Source: Enterobacter cloacae
GTDB taxonomy: Bacteria; Pseudomonadota; Gammaproteobacteria; Enterobacterales; Enterobacteriaceae
NCBI RefSeq assembly: GCF_011078175.1
Contig: NZ_JAALCJ010000014.1
Span: 1 to 52,436, forward strand
Length of the DNA: 52,436 nucleotides
Direction of reading: 5' to 3'
Part shown: one piece after another, positions 1-10,893 of the stretch
Layout of the letters: each line of letters begins with the position of its first letter
How positions within the stretch are numbered: position 1 is the first letter of the stretch
Notes under the pieces: model-generated
What the model was told of the DNA's origin: nothing
Seen by the model: only the letters and a program-made list of their open reading frames with translations
The model's database searches: none
Made by a program: the position numbers and the translations under genes

Positions 1-120
1 TTTCCCGCTTCAGAGTCAAGCGTTTATTTTGCTTTTCTCTGCTGACCCGGCGGCTTGCGTGCCGTTGTTCCGTGTCAGTGGAGGCGCATTATAGGGAGTA
101 ATTCCGAACCTGCAAGGCTA
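1..120 (-). promoter_or_regulatory. rRNA operon promoters P1 and P2 (leftward)
   Basis: Read leftward, this segment matches the classic Enterobacteriaceae rrn promoter region. P1 has a -10 TATAAT (88-93) and a -35-like TTGCAG (110-115) with 16-base spacing, followed by an AT-rich UP-element-like stretch at about 120-145. The initially transcribed region contains ACTGACACGGAACAACGGC, typical of rrn leaders. P2 shows its -35 TTGACT at 14-19; its -10 would lie off the window. In E. coli the rrnG operon lies just beyond clpB in this orientation, so a 16S gene should start just outside the left edge. Promoter identity is seen in the sequence; the operon name is inference from synteny. Confidence 0.85.
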
Positions 121-198
121 AAGTGAAAATTATTTACTGACTGCTCACTTTCCAGGCAAATCACGCTCCAGACATCAATTCTCGCCTGGTTTTTAAAC

Positions 199-228
199 AA
201 AAACGAGCCGCACGCGGCCCGTTTTTGC
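199..228 (-). terminator. Terminator downstream of clpB
   Basis: A GC-rich hairpin (ACGAGCCG / CGGCCCGT arms around CACG) is followed on the minus strand by a T-rich tail. It lies 10 bases beyond the clpB stop and separates clpB from the rRNA promoter. Confidence 0.8.
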
Positions 229-238
229 GTTTTGTGAT

Positions 239-2812
239 TTACTGCACTGCCACAATGCGATCGTCGTTGGCTTCCAGACGGATAACTTTGCCCGGAACCA
301 GTTCTCCGGAGAGGATTTGCTGTGCCAGCGGGTTTTCGATCTGCTGCTGGATAGCACGTTTTAACGGACGCGCACCATAAACAGGATCGTAACCATTCTC
401 GCTCAGCAGCTTCAGCGCATCGTCGGAAATGTGGATTTCATACCCACGCTCTTCCAGACGTTTGTACAGACGCTGCAACTGGATCTGCGCAATCGACGCA
501 ATGTGTTTCTCACCCAGCGGATGGAACACGACCACTTCATCAATACGGTTGATGAACTCCGGACGGAAGTTTTGGCTGACCACACCCAGCACCAGATCTT
601 TCATATGGCTGTAATCCAGCTCACCGAAGCGTTCCTGAATCAAATCGGAACCCAGGTTCGAGGTCATGATAACCACCGTGTTACGGAAGTCGACCGTTCT
701 TCCCTGCCCGTCCGTCAGACGCCCATCATCCAGCACCTGCAACAGAATGTTAAACACGTCAGGATGAGCCTTTTCCACTTCATCCAGCAGGATGACGGAA
801 TAAGGACGACGACGAACCGCTTCCGTCAGGTAACCGCCTTCTTCATAACCGACATATCCCGGAGGCGCACCGACCAGACGCGAGACGGAGTGTTTCTCCA
901 TAAATTCGGACATATCAATACGCACCATCGCGTCATCGCTGTCGAACATAAAGTTAGCCAGCGCTTTACACAGCTCGGTTTTACCGACACCGGTTGGCCC
1001 CAGGAAAAGGAACGAACCGATTGGACGATTAGGATCGGACAGCCCCGCGCGGCTCCGACGAATGGCGTTAGATACCGCTTCGACCGCTTCATTCTGTCCA
1101 ATGACGCGCTGATGCAGATCCTGCTCCATACGCAGCAGTTTCTCGCGTTCGCTTTCCATCATGCGAGCCACAGGAATACCCGTCCAGCGCGCCAACACTT
1201 CGGCAATCTCGGCATCCGTCACTTTATTACGCAAAAGACGCATGGTTTTGCCTTCCGACTGCGTGGCGATCTCAAGCTGTTTTTCCAGTTCAGGGATCTT
1301 GCCGTACTGTAACTCGGACATCCGCGCCAGATCCCCAACGCGACGCGCCTGCTCAATGGCAATTTTCGCCTGCTCCAGTTCCGCCTTGATTGTCTGGGTA
1401 CCAGAGAGCGATGCTTTCTCAGCTTTCCACTCTTCTTCCAGCTCAGAATACTGGCGCTCTTTCTCATCCAGTTCTTCATTGAGCATATCGAGGCGTTTCT
1501 TACTTGCTTCATCAGACTCTTTGTTCAGCGCCTGCTGTTCCAGCTTGAGCTGGATGATGCGGCGATCGAGCCGGTCCAGTTCTTCCGGTTTCGAGTCAAT
1601 CTGCATACGGATGCTGGACGCCGCTTCATCGATAAGGTCGATGGCTTTATCCGGCAACTGACGGTCGGCAATGTAACGATGCGAAAGCGTCGCCGCCGCA
1701 ACGATGGCCGGGTCTGTAATCTGCACATGATGGTGCAACTCATAACGCTCTTTCAGACCACGCAAAATGGCGATGGTATCTTCAACGCTTGGTTCAGCGA
1801 CAAACACCTTCTGGAAGCGACGCTCCAGCGCGGCGTCTTTTTCAATGTACTGACGATACTCGTCCAGCGTAGTGGCGCCGACGCAGTGAAGTTCACCACG
1901 TGCAAGCGCAGGTTTCAGCATGTTCCCGGCATCCATTGCGCCGTCAGCTTTACCCGCCCCCACCATGGTGTGCAGTTCGTCGATAAACAGGATGACGTTA
2001 CCTTCCTGTTTCGCCAGATCGTTCAGCACGCCTTTCAGACGCTCTTCAAACTCACCGCGATATTTCGCCCCAGCCACCAGCGCGCCCATATCCAGCGCCA
2101 GTACGCGACGGCCCTTCAGCCCTTCAGGGACTTCACCGTTGACAATACGCTGCGCAAGACCTTCAACGATGGCGGTTTTACCGACGCCTGGCTCACCAAT
2201 CAGCACCGGGTTGTTTTTGGTACGGCGTTGCAGTACCTGGATAGTCCGGCGAATTTCTTCGTCACGGCCAATCACCGGGTCAAGTTTGCCCTGCTCGGCA
2301 CGTTCGGTCAGGTCGACCGTAAATTTCTTCAAAGCCTGACGTTGGTCTTCGGCTCCCTGGTCGTTCACGCTTTCACCTCCGCGCATTTTCTCAATCGCCT
2401 GGGTCACATTAGCGGTGGTTGCACCGGCGGATTTCAGCAGGTCGGTTAAGGTACCGCGTGATTCAAGCGCCGCCAGAACAAACAGCTCTGACGAAATAAA
2501 GTTGTCCCCACGTTTTTGCGCCAGCTTGTCGCAAAGGTTCAGCACGCGCACCAGATCCTGTGACGGCTGCACGTCGCCGCCGGTACCTTCCACCTGCGGT
2601 AAACGGCTCAACGCCTGATCGATGGCGGTGCGTAACTGACCGGCATTAATGCCAGCGGACGTTAATAAAGGACGTACCGATCCCCCTTCCTGATTCAGCA
2701 AGGCGCTCATTAAATGAAGAGGTTCGATAAATTGGTTGTCGTGCCCCAGTGCGAGGGACTGGGCATCGGCGAGAGCAAGCTGGAATTTATTAGTAAGACG
2801 ATCCAGACGCAT
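239..2812 (-). CDS. clpB: ATP-dependent disaggregase ClpB (Hsp104 family)
   Basis: This is a cytosolic hexameric AAA+ chaperone that pulls polypeptides from aggregates together with DnaK/DnaJ/GrpE. It has an N-terminal Clp repeat domain (about 1-150), a first AAA+ module with Walker [10 protein letters not shown] (about 205), a coiled-coil M-domain (about 400-530) and a second AAA+ module with GPTGVGKTE (about 605). The ATG at 2812 gives 857 residues, the usual ClpB length, and has a strong GGAGG site; an upstream in-frame ATG adding MGGV overlaps that site and is less likely. grpE, a partner in the same pathway, also lies in this window. Transcription is probably heat-shock controlled (see the promoter at 2852-2879). 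Confidence 0.98.
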   Translation of the reverse strand: MRLDRLTNKFQLALADAQSLALGHDNQFIEPLHLMSALLNQEGGSVRPLLTSAGINAGQLRTAIDQALSRLPQVEGTGGDVQPSQDLVRVLNLCDKLAQKRGDNFISSELFVLAALESRGTLTDLLKSAGATTANVTQAIEKMRGGESVNDQGAEDQRQALKKFTVDLTERAEQGKLDPVIGRDEEIRRTIQVLQRRTKNNPVLIGEPGVGKTAIVEGLAQRIVNGEVPEGLKGRRVLALDMGALVAGAKYRGEFEERLKGVLNDLAKQEGNVILFIDELHTMVGAGKADGAMDAGNMLKPALARGELHCVGATTLDEYRQYIEKDAALERRFQKVFVAEPSVEDTIAILRGLKERYELHHHVQITDPAIVAAATLSHRYIADRQLPDKAIDLIDEAASSIRMQIDSKPEELDRLDRRIIQLKLEQQALNKESDEASKKRLDMLNEELDEKERQYSELEEEWKAEKASLSGTQTIKAELEQAKIAIEQARRVGDLARMSELQYGKIPELEKQLEIATQSEGKTMRLLRNKVTDAEIAEVLARWTGIPVARMMESEREKLLRMEQDLHQRVIGQNEAVEAVSNAIRRSRAGLSDPNRPIGSFLFLGPTGVGKTELCKALANFMFDSDDAMVRIDMSEFMEKHSVSRLVGAPPGYVGYEEGGYLTEAVRRRPYSVILLDEVEKAHPDVFNILLQVLDDGRLTDGQGRTVDFRNTVVIMTSNLGSDLIQERFGELDYSHMKDLVLGVVSQNFRPEFINRIDEVVVFHPLGEKHIASIAQIQLQRLYKRLEERGYEIHISDDALKLLSENGYDPVYGARPLKRAIQQQIENPLAQQILSGELVPGKVIRLEANDDRIVAVQ

Positions 2813-2851
2813 AACTCCTCCCATAACAGGTCAAATTTGCTACTGGAGATT

Positions 2852-2879
2852 AAATGAGGTCATCCCTCAATTATTCAAG
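2852..2879 (-). promoter_or_regulatory. Sigma-32 (heat-shock) promoter of clpB
   Basis: On the minus strand CTTGAA (74-79 of the 2800s) and CCTCATTT (2852-2859) are separated by 14 bases. This fits the sigma-32 consensus CTTGAA–N13-17–CCCCATnT with one change in the -10 block. It sits about 40 bases upstream of the clpB start. Confidence 0.8.
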
Positions 2880-2941
2880 GTTAATGACCTGAATTATGTG
2901 AAAAGAAAACGGCGCGTGCCGGATCGTCTTGATTCTTTAGG

Positions 2942-3673
2942 TTATATCAGCCAAATAAAACTTGCCATACGACCCGTAGCCTTGTCGCGGCGATAAGAGA
3001 AAAAATCACCCTTTTCGGTGAAAGTACAGCGATCTCCGCCGAAGATCTGCGTGACACCGACGCTTTTCAAGCGCTGATGGGCAAGCTGGTAAATATTCGC
3101 CAGATATTTTTCACCGGAAGGCAAGAAGGCCTCATCGGCCTGCGGATCTTTTTCCATGAATGCTTCGCGAACTTCCGGCCCCACTTCAAAGGCACGAGGG
3201 CCAATCGCAGGCCCCAGCCAGGCCATGATATTGGCGGGATCATCCTTAAAGCAGGCGACAGTCTCTTCCAGCACCCCCTCACACAGCCCACGCCAGCCAG
3301 CATGTGCAGCAGCCACTTCAGTTCCTGCCTGATTGCAGAACAACACCGGCAGGCAATCAGCGGTCATCACCGCGCAAACCGTTCCCGGCGTATTGCTGTA
3401 CGACGCATCGGCGCGTTTAGACGCATAGGGCTCACCTGTCAGCTTCAGCACCGCTTTACCGTGCACCTGCTCAAGCCAGACCGGTTTTGAAGGAAGGTTT
3501 CCCGCAGCAAAGAGGCGTTTACGGTTCTCTTCAACGTGCTCCAGGTTATCACCACAGTGCGCACCGAGGTTCAGAGACTCCCACGCGCCCTGGCTCACGC
3601 CACCGATACGGGTCGAACTACAGGCGGCCACGCCTTCAGGCAGTGGCCACTCCGGGACAATCAGTTTGGTCAT
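2942..3673 (-). CDS. pgeF: Peptidoglycan editing factor / YfiH-family polyphenol oxidase-like protein
   Basis: The 243-residue protein belongs to the YfiH (DUF152, copper-laccase-fold) family. In E. coli this enzyme keeps L-Ser from wrongly replacing L-Ala in peptidoglycan precursors. The family's metal-ligand motifs are visible: TADCLPVLF (about 105-113), AAHAGWRG (about 122-129) and a preceding LGAHCG segment (about 36-41). The start overlaps the rluD stop by 4 bases (ATGA), so the two are translationally coupled, as in E. coli. Length is normal for the family and nothing looks damaged. Confidence 0.93.
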   Translation of the reverse strand: MTKLIVPEWPLPEGVAACSSTRIGGVSQGAWESLNLGAHCGDNLEHVEENRKRLFAAGNLPSKPVWLEQVHGKAVLKLTGEPYASKRADASYSNTPGTVCAVMTADCLPVLFCNQAGTEVAAAHAGWRGLCEGVLEETVACFKDDPANIMAWLGPAIGPRAFEVGPEVREAFMEKDPQADEAFLPSGEKYLANIYQLAHQRLKSVGVTQIFGGDRCTFTEKGDFFSYRRDKATGRMASFIWLI

Positions 3674-4650
3674 AACCAGTCCACGTGATCCTTATGTTCT
3701 TCGAAATCTGCGCGCATCGCGTCGATAAGTTCCACCATATCCTGTGGGATCGGCGCATGCCATTCCATCTGAATCCCGGTGATGGGGTGGTAAAGACGCA
3801 GCATCGTCGCATGCAACGCCTGGCGATCGAATTTACGCAGCACGGAGATGAATTCATCCGATGCGCCCTTTGGCGGACGCGGACGACCACCGTAAACCGG
3901 GTCACCCACCAGCGGATGGGTAATATGCGCCATGTGCACGCGGATCTGGTGAGTACGCCCGGTTTCCAGACGCAGACGCAGGCGCGTATGAATACGGAAA
4001 TGTTCCATGATGCGGTAGTGGGTCACCGCCGGTTTACCCATCGGGTGTACGGACATATGCGTACGCTTGGTTGGGTGACGGCTGATAGGCTCTTCCACCG
4101 TGCCGCCAGAGGTCATATGACCAATCGCCACCGCCTCATACTCACGGGTGATTTCGCGCAGTTGCAAAGATTCCACAAGACGGGTCTGAGCGGGAATCGT
4201 CTTCGCCACGACCATCAGACCCGTGGTGTCTTTATCCAGACGGTGAACAATACCGGCACGCGGTACGTCGGCAATCGGCGGATAATAATGAAGGAGTGCG
4301 TTAAGTACCGTACCGTCAGGATTGCCCGCGCCCGGATGAACAACAAAATCGCGCGGCTTGTTGATGACGAGAATATCGTCATCTTCGTAGACGATATCGA
4401 GCGGGATATCCTGCGGCTCGAAGCGGATTTCCTCTTCGATTTCAGCATTGATGGCGACAGCTTCCCCACCAAACACTTTCTCTTTTGGTTTGTCCCAGAT
4501 CTTGCCGTTTACCAGCACGCGCTGGTCAAGGATCCATTCTTTTATGCGTGAACGCGAATAATCAGGGAACAATTCGGCCAAAGCCTGATCTAAGCGTTGA
4601 CCGAGCTGATTTTCGGAGACTGTTGCGGTGAGTTCTACTCGTTGTGCCAT
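3670..4650 (-). CDS. rluD: 23S rRNA pseudouridine synthase D (positions 1911/1915/1917)
   Basis: RluD modifies helix 69 of 23S rRNA in the 50S subunit. The 326-residue protein has an N-terminal S4 RNA-binding domain (about 18-75) and an RluA-type synthase domain with the catalytic motif GIVHRLDKDTTGLM (about 133-146), whose Asp is the nucleophile. The order rluD–pgeF is conserved in Enterobacteriaceae. It is transcribed divergently from bamD, with the promoters of both inside the 131 bases between them. Confidence 0.96.
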   Translation of the reverse strand: MAQRVELTATVSENQLGQRLDQALAELFPDYSRSRIKEWILDQRVLVNGKIWDKPKEKVFGGEAVAINAEIEEEIRFEPQDIPLDIVYEDDDILVINKPRDFVVHPGAGNPDGTVLNALLHYYPPIADVPRAGIVHRLDKDTTGLMVVAKTIPAQTRLVESLQLREITREYEAVAIGHMTSGGTVEEPISRHPTKRTHMSVHPMGKPAVTHYRIMEHFRIHTRLRLRLETGRTHQIRVHMAHITHPLVGDPVYGGRPRPPKGASDEFISVLRKFDRQALHATMLRLYHPITGIQMEWHAPIPQDMVELIDAMRADFEEHKDHVDWL

Positions 4651-4781
4651 AAACTGCTTCTTCGTTTAACGTTGGGTTTTACGGCTTTGCCGTTTAATAT
4701 AGTGTGCTATTGTAGCTGGTCTTAATCGGGAGCAGGAACTGAGTTTCTCCCGGACAAACATTTGAGGAAAGTCAAAACGTC

Positions 4782-5519
4782 ATGACGCGCATGAAATATC
4801 TGGTGGCAGCGGCCACGTTGAGCCTGGCTTTGGTGGGCTGCTCCGGTTCGAATGAACAGGTCCCTGACAATCCGCCGAATGAAATCTATGCGACTGCACA
4901 ACAAAAGTTGCAGGACGGTAACTGGAAACAGGCGATAACGCAACTGGAAGCGTTGGATAATCGCTATCCGTTTGGTCCGTATTCGCAGCAGGTACAGTTA
5001 GATCTTATCTACGCCTACTACAAAAATGCCGATCTGCCGCTGGCTCAGGCAACGATCGATCGTTTCATGCGTTTGAACCCTACCCATCCTAACATCGATT
5101 ACGTAATGTACATGCGCGGCCTGACTAACATGGCGCTGGATGACAGTGCATTGCAGGGCTTCTTCGGGGTGGATCGTTCCGACCGTGACCCGCAACATGC
5201 GCGTGATGCTTTCAATGACTTTTCCAAACTGGTGCGTAGCTACCCGAACAGCCAGTACATTACCGATGCCACTAAACGTCTGGTGTTCCTGAAAGATCGT
5301 CTGGCGAAATACGAGTACTCCGTAGCGGAATACTACACCCGCCGTGGCGCATGGGTTGCCGTGGTTAACCGTGTAGAAGGCATGCTGCGTGATTATCCGG
5401 ATACGCAGGCCACGCGTGATGGCCTGAAGCTGATGGAGAATGCGTATCGCCAGATGCAGATGACGGCTCAGGCTGACAAAGTGGCGAAAATCATTGCCGC
5501 GAACAGCAGCAACACCTGA
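4782..5519 (+). CDS. bamD: Outer membrane assembly lipoprotein BamD
   Basis: BamD is an essential lipoprotein of the BAM complex that inserts beta-barrels into the outer membrane. The start gives a short signal sequence ending in a lipobox (LVGC, Cys about 20), so the mature protein is lipid-anchored on the periplasmic face. The rest is five tetratricopeptide-like repeats, beginning near [14 protein letters not shown]. At 245 residues it is the expected length. Its partner BamE is encoded at 24884-25222 in this window. Confidence 0.97.
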   Translation: MTRMKYLVAAATLSLALVGCSGSNEQVPDNPPNEIYATAQQKLQDGNWKQAITQLEALDNRYPFGPYSQQVQLDLIYAYYKNADLPLAQATIDRFMRLNPTHPNIDYVMYMRGLTNMALDDSALQGFFGVDRSDRDPQHARDAFNDFSKLVRSYPNSQYITDATKRLVFLKDRLAKYEYSVAEYYTRRGAWVAVVNRVEGMLRDYPDTQATRDGLKLMENAYRQMQMTAQADKVAKIIAANSSNT

Positions 5520-5537
5520 TACCGCTACAACGCATAA

Positions 5538-5564
5538 CGGCAGCCCGCAGGCTGCCGTTTTTTT
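5538..5564 (+). terminator. Terminator downstream of bamD
   Basis: The hairpin CGGCAGCC–CGCA–GGCTGCCG is followed by seven T residues, 19 bases after the bamD stop. Confidence 0.9.
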
Positions 5565-5738
5565 ATTCTTTCAGAGTTACGCTGAAGCGGTTTAGCTTCG
5601 ACACATCCATTCAACTATGACCGCAATTGTTGGCTTCGACAAGGTAAATCTCACCTCTTCCTGCCCTGCCTCACAAAAAAGATTCCCTGACAAAAACCGA
5701 CAAAATAACGTGATCCAAATCACACATTTTGACATTAG

Positions 5739-6128
<390 letters not shown>

Positions 6129-6152
6129 TCCTCTAAAATTGAGTGTACCGAC

Positions 6153-6177
6153 AACGCGCCTCCGGGCGCGTTTTTTA
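6153..6177 (+). terminator. Terminator downstream of raiA
   Basis: The hairpin ACGCGCC–TCCG–GGCGCGT is followed by a run of T, 24 bases after the raiA stop. Confidence 0.88.
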
Positions 6178-6233
6178 TTGACAGGATCAAAACAGTACAG
6201 GTACTTTAACCCTATCAATTTCAGGATGACCTT

Positions 6234-6281
6234 ATGAAACAAACGCCGTTTTTCTTCGCATTCTTTTTTACCTTCCCCTGA
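6234..6281 (+). CDS. pheL: pheA leader peptide PheL
   Basis: This 15-residue ORF reads MKQTPFFFAFFFTFP, with seven Phe codons. It is the Phe sensor of the pheA attenuator: when charged tRNA-Phe is scarce the ribosome stalls on the Phe codons, an anti-terminator forms and pheA is transcribed. The residues match the known enterobacterial PheL. It is too short for usual ORF finding. Confidence 0.96.
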   Translation: MKQTPFFFAFFFTFP

Positions 6282-6327
6282 CCGGGAGGCGTTTCGTCGT
6301 GTGATAAAGAATGCGAAGACGAACAAC

Positions 6328-6356
6328 AAGGCCTCCCAGACCGGGAGGCCTTTTTT
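6328..6356 (+). terminator. pheA transcription attenuator
   Basis: The hairpin AAGGCCTCCC–AGACC–GGGAGGCCTT is followed by T6. It lies between pheL and pheA. An upstream GGGAGGCG segment at about 6283-6290 can pair with the left arm, giving the alternative anti-terminator fold expected of this attenuator. Confidence 0.93.
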
Positions 6357-6388
6357 ATTGATAACGATAAAATGAGACAGACAACACT

Positions 6389-7549
6389 ATGACACCGGAA
6401 AACCCGCTCCTGGATTTGCGCGTAAAAATCAGCGCGCTCGACGAAAAACTACTGGCTCTGCTGGCAGAACGCCGCGCGCTTGCCGTTGAAGTGGGTAAAG
6501 CCAAGCTGGATTCCCATCGCCCGGTACGTGATATCGACCGCGAACGTGATTTACTGGAACGGTTGATTCAGCTCGGCAAAGCGCATCATCTCGATGCTCA
6601 CTACATCACCCGCCTGTTTCAGCTCATCATCGAAGATTCCGTTCTGACGCAACAAGCGCTTCTCCAGCAGCATCTGAACAAAACCAACCCGCACTCTGCT
6701 CGTATCGCCTTCCTCGGCCCAAAAGGTTCCTATTCTCACCTGGCGGCTCGCCAGTACGCCGCCCGCCATTTCGAAGAGTTCATTGAGAGCGGCTGCGCGA
6801 AATTTGCAGACATCTTCAACCAGGTCGAAACCGGCCAGGCAGATTACGCCGTGGTGCCTATTGAGAACACCAGTTCCGGCGCCATCAACGATGTTTACGA
6901 TCTGCTCCAGCACACCAGCCTGTCGTTAGTCGGCGAGTTGACTATCCCTATCGATCATTGCGTGCTGGTCTCTGGCTCAACCGATCTGAGTCAGATCGAA
7001 ACGGTGTACAGCCACCCGCAGCCGTTCCAGCAGTGCAGCCAGTTCCTGAACCGTTATCCGCACTGGAAAATTGAGTACACCGAGAGCACCTCGGCGGCGA
7101 TGGAAAAAGTGGCGCAGGCAAACTCTCCTGCCGTCGCGGCACTCGGTAGCGAAGCGGGCGGCGCGCTGTATGGCTTACAGGTGCTGGAACGCAATCTGGC
7201 CAACCAGACGCAGAATATCACCCGTTTCGTGGTTCTGGCCCGCAAGGCCATCAACGTGTCGGACCAGGTCCCGGCGAAAACCACCCTGCTGATGGCGACC
7301 GGCCAGCAGGCGGGTGCGCTGGTTGAAGCGCTGCTGGTGCTGCGTAATCACAACCTGATCATGACGAAGCTGGAATCCCGCCCAATACATGGCAACCCGT
7401 GGGAAGAGATGTTCTATCTCGACGTTCAGGCCAACCTGGAGTCTGCATCCATGCAGAAAGCCCTGCGCGAACTGGGCGAAATCACACGCTCCATGAAAGT
7501 GCTGGGCTGCTATCCGAGCGAAAACGTGGTCCCGGTCGATCCGGCTTAA
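6389..7549 (+). CDS. pheA: Bifunctional chorismate mutase / prephenate dehydratase
   Basis: The P-protein converts chorismate to prephenate and then phenylpyruvate for phenylalanine synthesis. Three parts are visible in the 386 residues: an AroQ chorismate mutase helix bundle (about 1-95, with [15 protein letters not shown]), a prephenate dehydratase domain (about 105-285, with the catalytic-site [14 protein letters not shown]), and a C-terminal ACT domain (about 299-376) with the Phe-binding [15 protein letters not shown]. It is regulated by the pheL attenuator upstream and by Phe feedback through ACT. Its stop codon overlaps that of the convergent SMP-30 gene. Confidence 0.98.
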   Translation: MTPENPLLDLRVKISALDEKLLALLAERRALAVEVGKAKLDSHRPVRDIDRERDLLERLIQLGKAHHLDAHYITRLFQLIIEDSVLTQQALLQQHLNKTNPHSARIAFLGPKGSYSHLAARQYAARHFEEFIESGCAKFADIFNQVETGQADYAVVPIENTSSGAINDVYDLLQHTSLSLVGELTIPIDHCVLVSGSTDLSQIETVYSHPQPFQQCSQFLNRYPHWKIEYTESTSAAMEKVAQANSPAVAALGSEAGGALYGLQVLERNLANQTQNITRFVVLARKAINVSDQVPAKTTLLMATGQQAGALVEALLVLRNHNLIMTKLESRPIHGNPWEEMFYLDVQANLESASMQKALRELGEITRSMKVLGCYPSENVVPVDPA

Positions 7550-8418
7550 CGTTCGATAAAGCGGCTTTTCTTCATTCCTGCCACATTTACAGGCAGGGTG
7601 AAGATGGCACCGGAAAGCGGGTATTTCTCCAGCTCCGCCGCCTCCATATTTTCCCGCGTGGTGGTGATAAACAGCGTTTTCATATCGTCGCCGCCAAAGC
7701 AGACCATTGTCGGGCAGCGTACCGGCAGCCGATACTCTTCCAGCTGTTCGCCTTGCGGTGAAAACCGTGCGATACGCCAGCCGTCAAACAGTGCGCTCCA
7801 GTAGCAGCCTTCCTCATCCATTGCCGCCCCGTCGGGTATACCGTCTCCCTCGCTAAAACGGTGAAATTCTTCGCGTTTGCCGGGTTCCCCCTGCACATCA
7901 AGCGGCGTTCGGTAGATCACACCGTTCGGCGTATCAGAAGTAAACATCCACCGTTCGTCAGGACTAAACGCTAAACCGTTATGCCCGTGAATATCGCACT
8001 GGATCACTTTCGGCGTCAGGTCGTTGTCGATACGCATCAGCATGGCGCCGTTATAATCTCCCGGCCCCCAGAACGTGCCCGCATAAAACCGTCCCTGACG
8101 ATCGGTACCGCCATCGTTAAAGCGTGCAAGCTGCGGGTTGGACGGGTTATCGCAAACCTTACGCTGGAGCAGGCCATGTTTATCGGTCAGCCAGATGGCG
8201 TTTCGCATCGCGACGATAAATCCGCCGCGTTCACGCAGGGCAAAACACCCAACTTCTTCATGAAATGAGAGCACCGAGTGTTCCGCCGTGGGCAGATGGT
8301 ACCGATGGATCTCCCCTTCCAGGATATCCGCCCAGTAGAGCGCCTTCTCTTCTGCACTCCACGTCGGGCATTCGGGCAGATGCCCGGTATAGTTCAACAG
8401 CAGCTGCGGTTCAGCCAT
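7546..8418 (-). CDS. SMP-30/gluconolactonase family protein
   Basis: The 290-residue protein belongs to the SMP-30/Gluconolactonase/LRE family, six-bladed beta-propellers that open sugar lactones with a divalent cation. Family features are ECPTW near residue 16 (metal-ligand Glu), [15 protein letters not shown] (about 99-113), [12 protein letters not shown] (about 145) and [10 protein letters not shown]. It has no signal peptide, so it is probably cytosolic. It lies between pheA and tyrA, where E. coli has no such gene, so it is an accessory insertion; its lactone is not predictable. The 3' end overlaps pheA tail-to-tail by 4 bases, with no room for a terminator. Confidence 0.85.
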   Translation of the reverse strand: MAEPQLLLNYTGHLPECPTWSAEEKALYWADILEGEIHRYHLPTAEHSVLSFHEEVGCFALRERGGFIVAMRNAIWLTDKHGLLQRKVCDNPSNPQLARFNDGGTDRQGRFYAGTFWGPGDYNGAMLMRIDNDLTPKVIQCDIHGHNGLAFSPDERWMFTSDTPNGVIYRTPLDVQGEPGKREEFHRFSEGDGIPDGAAMDEEGCYWSALFDGWRIARFSPQGEQLEEYRLPVRCPTMVCFGGDDMKTLFITTTRENMEAAELEKYPLSGAIFTLPVNVAGMKKSRFIER

Positions 8419-8433
8419 GACAGTTCCCCAAAA

Positions 8434-8460
8434 TGAAAAAAGCCAGCAATGCTGGCTTTC
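8434..8460 (-). terminator. Terminator downstream of tyrA
   Basis: The hairpin AAAGCCAGC–ATT–GCTGGCTTT is followed on the minus strand by a T-rich tail. It closes the aroF–tyrA operon, and transcripts entering the SMP-30 gene must start within the short gap after it. Confidence 0.85.
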
Positions 8461-8478
8461 AGTATATACATCATCAGA

Positions 8479-9600
8479 TTACTGGCGACTGTCATTTGCC
8501 TGGCGCAACAGCGTGCGGCTTTCACTCTGGAATCGCGTGGCGTAATCACCGAACCAGTGCTCCACTTTACGGAAACTGTCGATAAAGGCTTGTTTATCGC
8601 CGTGTTCCAGCAAGGTGATCGCTTCGCCAAAACGCTGATAATAGCGTTTAATCAGCGCCAGATTATTTTCAGACGACATGATGATGTCGGCGTAAAGCTG
8701 CGGATCCTGGGCAAACAGTCGCCCGACCATCGCCAGCTCCAGCCGATAGATTGGCGAGGAAAGCGCAAGCAATTGTTCAAGCTGAACGTTCTCTTCCGCC
8801 AGGTGCAGCCCATAGGCAAAGGTTGCAAAGTGGCGTAGCGCCTGAATAAACGCCATGTTCTGGTCATGCTCTACCGCGCTAATGCGGTGCAAACGTGCTC
8901 CCCAGACCTGGATCTGTTCCAGGAACCACTGGTAGGCTTCCGGCTGGCGTCCGTCACAGTAAACCACGACCTGCTTCGCCAGGCTTCCGCTGTCCGGGCC
9001 AAACATCGGGTGTAACCCAAGCACGGGGCCAGTGTGCGCCGCCAGCATTGCCTGTAGCGGACCATTTTTAACGGAGGCCAGGTCCACCAGTATGCAATCT
9101 TCCGGCAGCGGAGGAAGTTTCGCGATTATCTGCTCCGTCACATGGATCGGCACGCTGACGATAACCATTCCAGCGTCTTTCATCAGCTCCGGCGCGTGCG
9201 ACCAGTCCTCTTTCTCAAGAATGCGTACCTGATAGCCAGAAAGCGTCAGCATTTTCTCAAACATACGCCCCATCTGCCCGCCACCACCCACGATTACCAC
9301 CGGGCGCAGCGACGGACAGAGGGTTTTGAAGCCCTTGTCGTTTTCGCTGGAATAGGACTCGCGCATGACGCGACGCAGGACATCCTCAATCAAATCAGGT
9401 GATACGCCCAGGGCCTGCGCCTCTTTACGGCGGGAGGCGAGCATAGAGGCCTCACGCTCCGGAACGTAAATCGGCAGGCCGTATTTGCTTTTAACTTCGC
9501 CGACCTCAGCAACCAGAGCCATGCGGCGCGCCAGAAGATCCAGCAACGCCTTATCCACTTCATCAATTTGATCGCGTAAAGCGGTCAATTCAGCAACCAT
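8479..9600 (-). CDS. tyrA: Bifunctional chorismate mutase / prephenate dehydrogenase
   Basis: The T-protein makes prephenate from chorismate and oxidises it to 4-hydroxyphenylpyruvate for tyrosine synthesis. The AroQ mutase is at about 1-90 ([20 protein letters not shown]). The NAD-binding dehydrogenase follows at about 98-370, with [10 protein letters not shown] at about 102 and the active-site segment [10 protein letters not shown] at about 195. At 373 residues it is full length. It follows aroF by 10 bases in the conserved aroF–tyrA operon, whose expression is repressed by TyrR with tyrosine. Confidence 0.98.
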   Translation of the reverse strand: MVAELTALRDQIDEVDKALLDLLARRMALVAEVGEVKSKYGLPIYVPEREASMLASRRKEAQALGVSPDLIEDVLRRVMRESYSSENDKGFKTLCPSLRPVVIVGGGGQMGRMFEKMLTLSGYQVRILEKEDWSHAPELMKDAGMVIVSVPIHVTEQIIAKLPPLPEDCILVDLASVKNGPLQAMLAAHTGPVLGLHPMFGPDSGSLAKQVVVYCDGRQPEAYQWFLEQIQVWGARLHRISAVEHDQNMAFIQALRHFATFAYGLHLAEENVQLEQLLALSSPIYRLELAMVGRLFAQDPQLYADIIMSSENNLALIKRYYQRFGEAITLLEHGDKQAFIDSFRKVEHWFGDYATRFQSESRTLLRQANDSRQ

Positions 9601-9610
9601 AACTACCCTC

Positions 9611-10681
9611 TTATGCCAGACGCGTCGCCAGCTGGCCGTTCAAATCTTTATGGATCTCACGCAGCAGCGCATCGGTGGTTTCCCAGCTAATGCAGGCATC
9701 CGTAACGGAGACGCCGGGCTTCATCGCGCTACGCGGTTGTTCCGATGACTGATTGCCTTCATGAATATTGCTTTCAATCATCAGGCCGATAATTGAACGG
9801 TTACCATCTTTTATCTGGGCAATCACAGATTCTGCAACCGCAGGCTGGCGACGGTAATCTTTATTCGAATTACCATGACTGCAATCTACCATCAGCGCCG
9901 GGCGCAGTCCCGCCTGTTCCATCTCTTTTTCACACTGCGCAACATCCGCCGGGCTGTAGTTTGGCGCTTTACCGCCGCGCAGGATCACATGCCCGTCCGG
10001 GTTGCCCTGAGTTTGCAGCAGGCATACCTGGCCCGCCTGGTTGATCCCGACAAAACGGTGGGGCATGGCGGCGGCGCGCATGGCATTAATCGCTGTGGCC
10101 AGGCTGCCGTCGGTACCGTTTTTAAAACCAACCGGCATAGACAGGCCAGACGCCATCTCGCGGTGGGTTTGTGATTCGGTGGTACGTGCACCAATTGCAG
10201 ACCAGCTGAACAGATCGCCGAGGTATTGCGGGCTGTTAGGATCCAGCGCTTCAGTTGCCAGAGGCAGCCCCATGCTGACCAGTTCCACCAGCAGGCGACG
10301 CGCAATTTTCAGCCCTGCTTCCACATCAAACGAGCCATCCATGTGTGGATCGTTGATCAACCCTTTCCAGCCAACGGTCGTACGTGGCTTCTCAAAATAG
10401 ACGCGCATCACCAGATAGAGGCTATCGCTGACCTCCTCCGCTAATGCTTTAAATCGACGAGCGTACTCAATGGCGGTTTCAGGATCGTGAATAGAGCAAG
10501 GACCACATACCACCAGCAGGCGCGGATCGCGGCCAGCGATAATGTCAGAAATGGTCTGGCGAGAGTGCTCAATCTGAGCTTCCTGCGCAACGCTCAGCGG
10601 GAATTCCGCCTTCAGTTGATCCGGGGTGATTAACACCTGTTCGTCAGTGATATGTACGTTGTTCAGCGCGTCTTTTTGCAT
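9611..10681 (-). CDS. aroF: 3-deoxy-7-phosphoheptulonate synthase, Tyr-sensitive (DAHP synthase)
   Basis: AroF condenses phosphoenolpyruvate and erythrose-4-phosphate, the first step of the shikimate pathway. The 356-residue type I enzyme shows [10 protein letters not shown] (about 58), the metal/substrate segment [10 protein letters not shown] (about 98-107) and [12 protein letters not shown] (about 268). Of the three isozymes (F, G, H), the pairing with tyrA identifies this as the tyrosine-inhibited form. Upstream sequence contains TyrR-box-like elements. Confidence 0.97.
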   Translation of the reverse strand: MQKDALNNVHITDEQVLITPDQLKAEFPLSVAQEAQIEHSRQTISDIIAGRDPRLLVVCGPCSIHDPETAIEYARRFKALAEEVSDSLYLVMRVYFEKPRTTVGWKGLINDPHMDGSFDVEAGLKIARRLLVELVSMGLPLATEALDPNSPQYLGDLFSWSAIGARTTESQTHREMASGLSMPVGFKNGTDGSLATAINAMRAAAMPHRFVGINQAGQVCLLQTQGNPDGHVILRGGKAPNYSPADVAQCEKEMEQAGLRPALMVDCSHGNSNKDYRRQPAVAESVIAQIKDGNRSIIGLMIESNIHEGNQSSEQPRSAMKPGVSVTDACISWETTDALLREIHKDLNGQLATRLA

Positions 10682-10775
10682 GATTGCGATCCTGTAAAAC
10701 TCGTTTGCGATAGTGGTTTTCCTCGAAGAGGTGACACAACGATATCACATCAAGTAAAGATTTCAATCCAAAATA

Positions 10776-10793
10776 CGTACACATTACTTTACA
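10776..10793 (-). promoter_or_regulatory. TyrR-box-like operator upstream of aroF
   Basis: TGTAAAGTAATGTGTACG on the minus strand resembles the TyrR box TGTAAA–N6–TTTACA; the left half is perfect and the right half matches at four of six. It lies about 95 bases upstream of aroF, where E. coli has TyrR boxes. The rest of the 10682-10893 gap is AT-rich and holds the aroF promoter and the divergent yfiL promoter. Confidence 0.55.
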
Positions 10794-10893
10794 ATGACTC
10801 TCAAATTGCAAAAATGATGGTCTAAAAACGTAAAGTTAATATTACACATGCATATTTGTAAGCCAGGCTATGCTCACCAAAAGGAGAATAGCC

